From positions 1 to 43,463 of the forward strand of contig JAJRXR010000029.1 in NCBI GenBank assembly GCA_024276195.1: DNA of 43,463 nucleotides, read 5' to 3'. Numbering within the stretch: the stretch's first letter is position 1; every line of letters starts with the position of its first letter. The translations under genes were made by a program, and so were the position numbers. This DNA is from Planctomycetota bacterium. GTDB taxonomy: Bacteria; Planctomycetota; Phycisphaerae; Phycisphaerales; UBA1924. Shown one piece after another: positions 39,269-43,463 of this stretch. Under the pieces are notes generated by a model. That model was given only the letters and a program-made list of their open reading frames with translations, searched no databases and was not told where the DNA came from.

Positions 39269-40204
39269 TCACCCGCCGAGCGCCGTACGAAGGCGCTCGA
39301 TGTTCCCGCGCATGATCGCCAGGTAGTCGCCCTCGTCGCCGCCCTCATCCCTACCCGGGTTCTCCGCAGGCGAGAACACTGCGCTCGCAAGCCCCGCCCC
39401 CGTCAGCGCCTCGACCGTCGCATCCGTTGGCTCGCTCTCCCACAACACCACGCCGCGCGTCCCCGCCTTGACCATCGAGCGCACCGCGTCGAGCTGCTGG
39501 TCTGTCATCGCCGCCCCCGGGTCCAGGTCCAGGCTCTGGATGTTCCACGAGTACCGCCGTGAGAGGTAGTTGTACGCCGGGTGCGAGGCGATCAGGCTCG
39601 CGCCGCCCGTCTCGAGCCCGGCAAAGCGCACATCGAGCAGGCCCAGATCCTCGACCAGCCCGTCGAGGTTCGCGCTGAACACGTCGCCGTGCTCGGGAAA
39701 CGCCCGATTCATCGCCGCCTCGATCGCACGGCTCTGCTCGATCGCCAGCACCGGGTCCATCCAGGTGTGCCCGTCAACGCCCGCGTGCGAGTGCGCGCCC
39801 TTTGGCCCGTGCGAGTGCGTCGAGCCCTTGATCTCGATGAAGCCCTCGCTCAGTCCGGCGCTGGCCTCCACAACCCGCGAGCGGGGCAGAGCCGCCGCCG
39901 CGACCCAGCGCTCCAGCCCGGCGCCGTTGAAAACCACCAGCTGCGCGCGCTGATACTGCGCGATCACCTCCGCCGTCGGCGACCAGAAAATCGGATCCTC
40001 CCCCGCCGGCAGCGGGCACTCCACCCGAACGAGCCCGCCCGCGATCCGCCGGGCGAAGTACGTCACGGGGTACATGCTTGTGCGCACAACCGGGTCAAGC
40101 TCCACCCCCGCCCGCGCGCCAGCCCCATCCCCGCGTGAGCACCCGCCCACGAACGCGACAGCCCCCAGCACCCCAACCGCCGCGATCCACACGAATAACC
40201 GCAT
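39269..40204 (-). CDS. ZnuA-like metal-binding lipoprotein with altered site
   Basis: The 311-residue protein is a cluster 9 (ZnuA/TroA) substrate-binding protein: lipoprotein signal ending FVGGC (Cys22), AQLVVFNGAGLERW, a His-rich loop STHSHGPKGAHSHAG (128-142), GHTWMDP with H146, SHPAYNYLSRRY with H208 and WESEPTDATVEAL with a late acidic residue. The first metal His, normally in D-P-H-x-(Y/F), is replaced: the sequence is DPIFW, with Ile72. So one of four expected ligands is missing. GGAGG precedes its ATG. It is the last gene of an operon with a MacB-type ATPase and an FtsX permease, not the ZnuB/ZnuC partners usual for this family. Zn, Mn or another metal could be bound. Confidence 0.88.
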   Translation of the reverse strand: MRLFVWIAAVGVLGAVAFVGGCSRGDGAGARAGVELDPVVRTSMYPVTYFARRIAGGLVRVECPLPAGEDPIFWSPTAEVIAQYQRAQLVVFNGAGLERWVAAAALPRSRVVEASAGLSEGFIEIKGSTHSHGPKGAHSHAGVDGHTWMDPVLAIEQSRAIEAAMNRAFPEHGDVFSANLDGLVEDLGLLDVRFAGLETGGASLIASHPAYNYLSRRYSWNIQSLDLDPGAAMTDQQLDAVRSMVKAGTRGVVLWESEPTDATVEALTGAGLASAVFSPAENPGRDEGGDEGDYLAIMRGNIERLRTALGG

Positions 40205-40218
40205 CGCCGATCCTCCGA

Positions 40219-41385
40219 TCACATCAGCCCCGTCACCATCTGTGCGCCCGCGACCGCGCCCCACACGAGCGCCGCCGCGACCACCGCGCCCAGCGCCAGA
40301 ATCACACCCAGCTCATAGCCAAACAGGCGCGCCACCGCAAAGCGGGCGCACCCGATCTCCGTTAATGTCCGGATCTCGTCCTCACGCACGCGATAGCTCA
40401 GCGCGCTGATCAGCCCGATGAGCGCAACGGTTGAGACCCCCAGCACCAGCGCCAACGCGTCAAAGACCAATCGCACGCGCACCACGAACGCCATCAGCTC
40501 GTCGATCACCCTCGTCGGCTCGACCGCCTGAAGATCCGTCGTCGCGTTGATCGCCGTGCGCACGATCGTGGACGTCTTCTCCGTGTCCGGGTAGACCAGC
40601 GCCGCGGTGATGGGCAGGTCCGCCCGGTCCGCGTGGATATGGAACGAGGCCGCGTCGGCGGTCGTCACGTCCTGCTCTGTCAGCACGGCGCCCGAGAGCG
40701 CGACGTACTCGTCCGTCTTGCCGATGAGCAGGTCCGGGCGCTCGATCGACGCCGCCTCGCGGTGCCCGTGGGCGATGCCCTCGAGCAGCCACGCGGTCTG
40801 AAGGTCAACAAAGATCGCGTCGTCGTCGATCGCCCCGCTCTCGGCAAGCACCCCCACCACGCGCATGCGGATCGAGGCGGGGCTCGTCAGGTCGTACGCC
40901 TCGCGCTGGTCCGAGCCGAGCGTGTCGCCAACCTCAAGCTCGAGACGGCGCGCCACGCCCGCGCCCAGCACCGCCTCGCCCATCGTCGCGAACATCCGCC
41001 CATCATCAACACCCAGCCCGCGCCGCTGGAGATACTCGATCCCCGTCGCCACGATCGGCGCCCCCCGGGCCGTGAACCGCACATGCACGGGCAGCGCCTC
41101 CACACCCGCCCGCGCCCCGAGCTTCTCGAACGCGCCCATCGTCATCACGCCGGCGCGCCCCGGGCGGAAGTACAGCGAGCTGAACACCAGATCGAACCGG
41201 CTGCCCTTCGCGCCGACAACCACCGGCGCCATCTCCGCCCGCTCGTGCAGCGCCGCGTCGAACCGCGCCACCAGCACCCGGCTCGCAGCGGGCAGCGCCA
41301 GCGCAATCCCCACGCACGCGACAAGGATCAGCGACCGCCCGGCGCGGTACAGCAGATGACGCAGCGCCATGTGCAGCACGCCCAT
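40219..41385 (-). CDS. FtsX/MacB-type ABC permease
   Basis: The 388-residue protein has one N-terminal helix (SLILVACVGIALALPAASRV), a large extracytoplasmic domain of ~240 residues and three C-terminal helices (LVFDALALVLGVSTVALIGLI, a central one, and LGAVVAAALVWGAVAG). SYRVREDEIRTLTEIGCARFAVARLFGYEL is the conserved cytoplasmic loop of FtsX permeases that couples to the ATPase. This layout is that of LolC/E and MacB mechanotransmission systems rather than import channels. The ATG overlaps the ATPase stop by one base (TGATG). It is followed after 14 bases by the ZnuA-like gene. Confidence 0.88.
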   Translation of the reverse strand: MGVLHMALRHLLYRAGRSLILVACVGIALALPAASRVLVARFDAALHERAEMAPVVVGAKGSRFDLVFSSLYFRPGRAGVMTMGAFEKLGARAGVEALPVHVRFTARGAPIVATGIEYLQRRGLGVDDGRMFATMGEAVLGAGVARRLELEVGDTLGSDQREAYDLTSPASIRMRVVGVLAESGAIDDDAIFVDLQTAWLLEGIAHGHREAASIERPDLLIGKTDEYVALSGAVLTEQDVTTADAASFHIHADRADLPITAALVYPDTEKTSTIVRTAINATTDLQAVEPTRVIDELMAFVVRVRLVFDALALVLGVSTVALIGLISALSYRVREDEIRTLTEIGCARFAVARLFGYELGVILALGAVVAAALVWGAVAGAQMVTGLM

Positions 41386-42089
41386 CACCGGTCCTCCCCG
41401 GACGCCGAGCCCAGATCGATCACCTGCGAGAACACGTCGAGCAGCGAGTGGTCGTGCGTGACGAGCAGCACCGTCGCCCCGCTCGCCTCCGCCTCGCGCA
41501 CGATCAGCCCGATCGTCGAGCGCGACCGGGCCGGGTCCAGGTTGCCCGTCGGCTCGTCGCAGACAATCAGCCTCGGGCGCGTCACGAGCGCCCGGCACAC
41601 CGCCACACGCTGCTTCTCCCCCTGGCTCAGCCTCCCGGGCCTGCGCCGCAACAGCGTGCCGATGCCCAGCTCGCCCGCGAGCTGGCGCGCCCGCGATCGC
41701 GCCTCGCGGTCGAGACGCAGCGCCCCGCTGACCCGGTACGGCACAAGAATATTGTCCATCGCGCTCAGATAATCCAGCAGCGCGAACTGCTGGAACACCA
41801 TCCCCACGCGCGAGATCCGCACCGCCCGGCGCTCCGACGCTGGCGCCGAGCCGATCGCCCGCCCGTCGAGCGTCACGCTCCCCCGGTCCGGCGTGATGAT
41901 CCCCGTCAGCAAGCGCAGCAGCGTTGACTTACCGCACCCGCTCGGGCCAATGCACGCCGTGTGCTGGCCCGCGCGGATTTCAACACGATCCAGCTCGAGC
42001 GTGAACCGGTCGCGCCCGCCGGACGGGTAGGTGTAGCGCAGGTCTTCCCCGAGAAGCACCGGCGTTGTCTGTGAAGCGTTTGATTCCAC
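41385..42089 (-). CDS. ABC transporter ATPase, LolD/MacB type
   Basis: The 234-residue ATPase has Walker A GPSGCGKST (48-56), VGMVFQQFALLDYLSAMDNILVP (Q loop), signature LSQGEKQRVAVCRAL, Walker B LIVCDEPTGNLDP and switch His in VTHDHSLLD. The FQQFxLLxxLxxxxN stretch and PTGNLD are typical of LolD/MacB/FtsE ATPases that pair with FtsX permeases. The start is a GTG with no ribosome site; TAGGCT lies 7 bases upstream. It heads the operon ATPase, permease, ZnuA-like protein. Confidence 0.93.
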   Translation of the reverse strand: MESNASQTTPVLLGEDLRYTYPSGGRDRFTLELDRVEIRAGQHTACIGPSGCGKSTLLRLLTGIITPDRGSVTLDGRAIGSAPASERRAVRISRVGMVFQQFALLDYLSAMDNILVPYRVSGALRLDREARSRARQLAGELGIGTLLRRRPGRLSQGEKQRVAVCRALVTRPRLIVCDEPTGNLDPARSRSTIGLIVREAEASGATVLLVTHDHSLLDVFSQVIDLGSASGEDR

Positions 42090-42096
42090 GGGTGGT

Positions 42097-42102
42097 AGCC
42101 TA
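42097..42102 (-). promoter_or_regulatory. -10 box of the ABC operon (leaderless geometry)
   Basis: TAGGCT on the minus strand is followed by ACCACCC and the GTG start of the ATPase gene. No Shine-Dalgarno sequence and no zinc-repressor-like palindrome are evident. Confidence 0.45.
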
Positions 42103-42172
42103 GAGCGCCTCGCGCCGTACGACCGATGCGCCCATGCTGTGGGCGACCCGAAGACGCCAAGCGAGAGCCCGT

Positions 42173-43463
42173 CTAGATGTCATCGGTCCCGAGCGACTTG
42201 AGAATCGCCTCAACATCGTTCGGATCCGTCTCGCCCTGCTCGCCCGGGTCCAGGCGTGTCTGCTCGAGCACCTCGTGCCCGATGAACCGCCAGCCCTCGC
42301 CCAGCCCTGCAACGCGGTACCGGGCGAGATACTCGATCGTCCGCGTGTGCGAGTGCCCCCAGTGATACACCGTCCCGTCCACACGCCACCGGTGCAGCGC
42401 ACTGAACACAACCGCCCGCTCGCCCCGAAGCGTCTCGGTCCCGATCGACTCGATCTCCAGCTCCAGCGGCTCGATCCCCGTGATGATCCCGAGCATTCCC
42501 CCCTGCTCCGCCTGCACCAGCGACGAATAGATCTGCGTGTACAGCTCTTCGAGCAGCGCCCCCGAGACAGACCCCGCCAGCGCGTCGTACACGTCCGACT
42601 CGTCCGTGTAATCGAACGAGCGGTACATGTTCTTGTGCAGGGGCCTGAACACCGCCTCGCACTCCTCCTCGCTCGGCAGCCCCGCCTCGCCCGATGACCA
42701 CGGCGCCTCGATCGGCGCGACGCCGCGAAGCACGTACCCACCCCCGGCGCTGAGCACCACAACCGCCAGCGCCAACGCCCACCCGCGCCCGCGCACCAAC
42801 GACACCGCCAGCCACACCCCGCCCAGCAGCGCAGCGCCCCCCAGCGCCAGGCTCACCGCCCCAACCGTCCGCCCCGCCCCAAGCGTCGGCGCCGCGGGCG
42901 TCTCCAGAAACCGGCTCGCGATCCCCCCCGCCGCCCACTCGACCGTCGGGTCCGCGTCGGAATACCGCACCAGGTCAACCACACCCTCGGCCCGGACATG
43001 CCCCTGGAGCACCATCCGCACCGGCTCTCCAGGCTCAAACTCCGCCGCGAGCGCGTCGAACGGGAACCCCGCCCACGTCAGCTCCACCGTCTCGGGCGGG
43101 ACCAGCGAGTCATAGACCAGCACCGCCGAGCAGCGCATCAGCGCGCGCATCCCCATCTTCGGGTACAGCACCACAAGCTCCGGGTCCGGGTCCAGATCCA
43201 TGCGCAGGTTCTCGATCCGCGCGTCGATGCGCTCGCCGTTGATCGCGACCGAGACGCTCTGCGTCAGGTGCTCCTCGAACATGCCCCGGAGCGCCTGGGC
43301 CTCGCCCGGTGAGACCGCGCCGAGCGCCTCGCGCCGGACCCCCAGGACCTCATCGAGGAAGGCGACGTTGACCCCCACACTCCAGCGGACGCCGTCGGGC
43401 TCGATCGCCGCCCGCAAGTCCGCGTGCGGCCCGTCCTGCGGGTGGGCCAGGGCGCCGGCGCCG
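42173..43463 (-). CDS. Membrane protein of unknown function (5' end missing)
   Basis: The frame is open to the right edge, giving at least 430 residues. The first visible residues (AGALAHPQDGPHADLR) look like the end of a signal peptide and a His-containing mature start. A soluble domain of ~190 residues follows (NVAFLDEVLG, HLTQSVSVAINGERID, FPFDALAAEFEPGE), then two adjacent hydrophobic helices (VGAVSLALGGAALLGGVWLAV and ALALAVVVLSAGGGYVL) and a second soluble domain with FRPLHKNMYRSFDYTDESDVYDALAGS and a C-terminal beta-rich part. It lies 83 bases upstream of the ABC operon on the same strand and may belong with it. I do not recognise the family. Confidence 0.75.
   Translation of the reverse strand, partial: GAGALAHPQDGPHADLRAAIEPDGVRWSVGVNVAFLDEVLGVRREALGAVSPGEAQALRGMFEEHLTQSVSVAINGERIDARIENLRMDLDPDPELVVLYPKMGMRALMRCSAVLVYDSLVPPETVELTWAGFPFDALAAEFEPGEPVRMVLQGHVRAEGVVDLVRYSDADPTVEWAAGGIASRFLETPAAPTLGAGRTVGAVSLALGGAALLGGVWLAVSLVRGRGWALALAVVVLSAGGGYVLRGVAPIEAPWSSGEAGLPSEEECEAVFRPLHKNMYRSFDYTDESDVYDALAGSVSGALLEELYTQIYSSLVQAEQGGMLGIITGIEPLELEIESIGTETLRGERAVVFSALHRWRVDGTVYHWGHSHTRTIEYLARYRVAGLGEGWRFIGHEVLEQTRLDPGEQGETDPNDVEAILKSLGTDDI

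Overview
The window is GC-rich, tightly packed bacterial chromosome, most likely from a planctomycete of the class Phycisphaerae. This is inferred from several signs: a secreted protein ending in a PSPG + hydrophobic segment + RRRR sorting tail, a CPxCGYxL/CPEC membrane protein, UAP1-type UDP-sugar pyrophosphorylase, many HEAT/TPR proteins, and housekeeping genes scattered in short operons. No phage, CRISPR array or intact transposase was seen. || Layout. 1-0.7 kb: end of a NosY-like permease gene followed by a NosL-like copper lipoprotein. 0.7-0.9 kb: tRNA-Asp(GTC) with a clear promoter and terminator. 1-6.3 kb (minus): two membrane proteins, then accD-lnt-HEAT protein. 6.4-7.9 kb (minus): a histidine-phosphatase-fold protein without catalytic residues, and rpe. 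8-14.7 kb (plus): UDP-sugar pyrophosphorylase, alpha/beta hydrolase, secreted thioredoxin-like protein, MFS transporter, trpB. 14.7-19.2 kb: TPR protein, secreted HEAT protein, pseudokinase. 19.5-23 kb: aspS, a REPIN-like inverted repeat, CPBP protease and a two-TM protein. 22.9-26.8 kb: gmhA and EamA facing mutS. 26.9-29.9 kb: a disrupted region where an aldo/keto reductase gene has lost its middle and now flanks a lower-GC cassette of an HTH regulator and a PEP-CTERM-like secreted protein. 29.9-35.4 kb: DUF6624 lipoprotein, then a sugar-use locus (TIM-barrel epimerase, GHL10 lipoprotein, ROK kinase, convergent sodium/solute symporter). 35.4-38.9 kb: release-factor-like protein and tsaD facing hflX across an array of four REP-like hairpins, then a small Cys protein. 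39.2-43.5 kb: tRNA-Thr(CGT) and a transporter operon that pairs a ZnuA-like lipoprotein with a MacB/LolD-type ATPase and FtsX permease. || The most interesting signal runs across the whole window. Ten genes have no Shine-Dalgarno sequence but carry a TAnnnT hexamer (-10 box) only 5-8 bases before the start codon: rpe, trpB, EamA, mutS, the zinc-ribbon gene, the epimerase, the symporter, tsaD, hflX and the ABC ATPase. That is the geometry of leaderless mRNAs. Other signals are three hairpin-repeat families between genes, two pseudoenzymes, and an ABC system whose substrate-binding protein lacks the usual first metal-binding His. All starts and functions are read from sequence by eye; no alignment or structure prediction was run.
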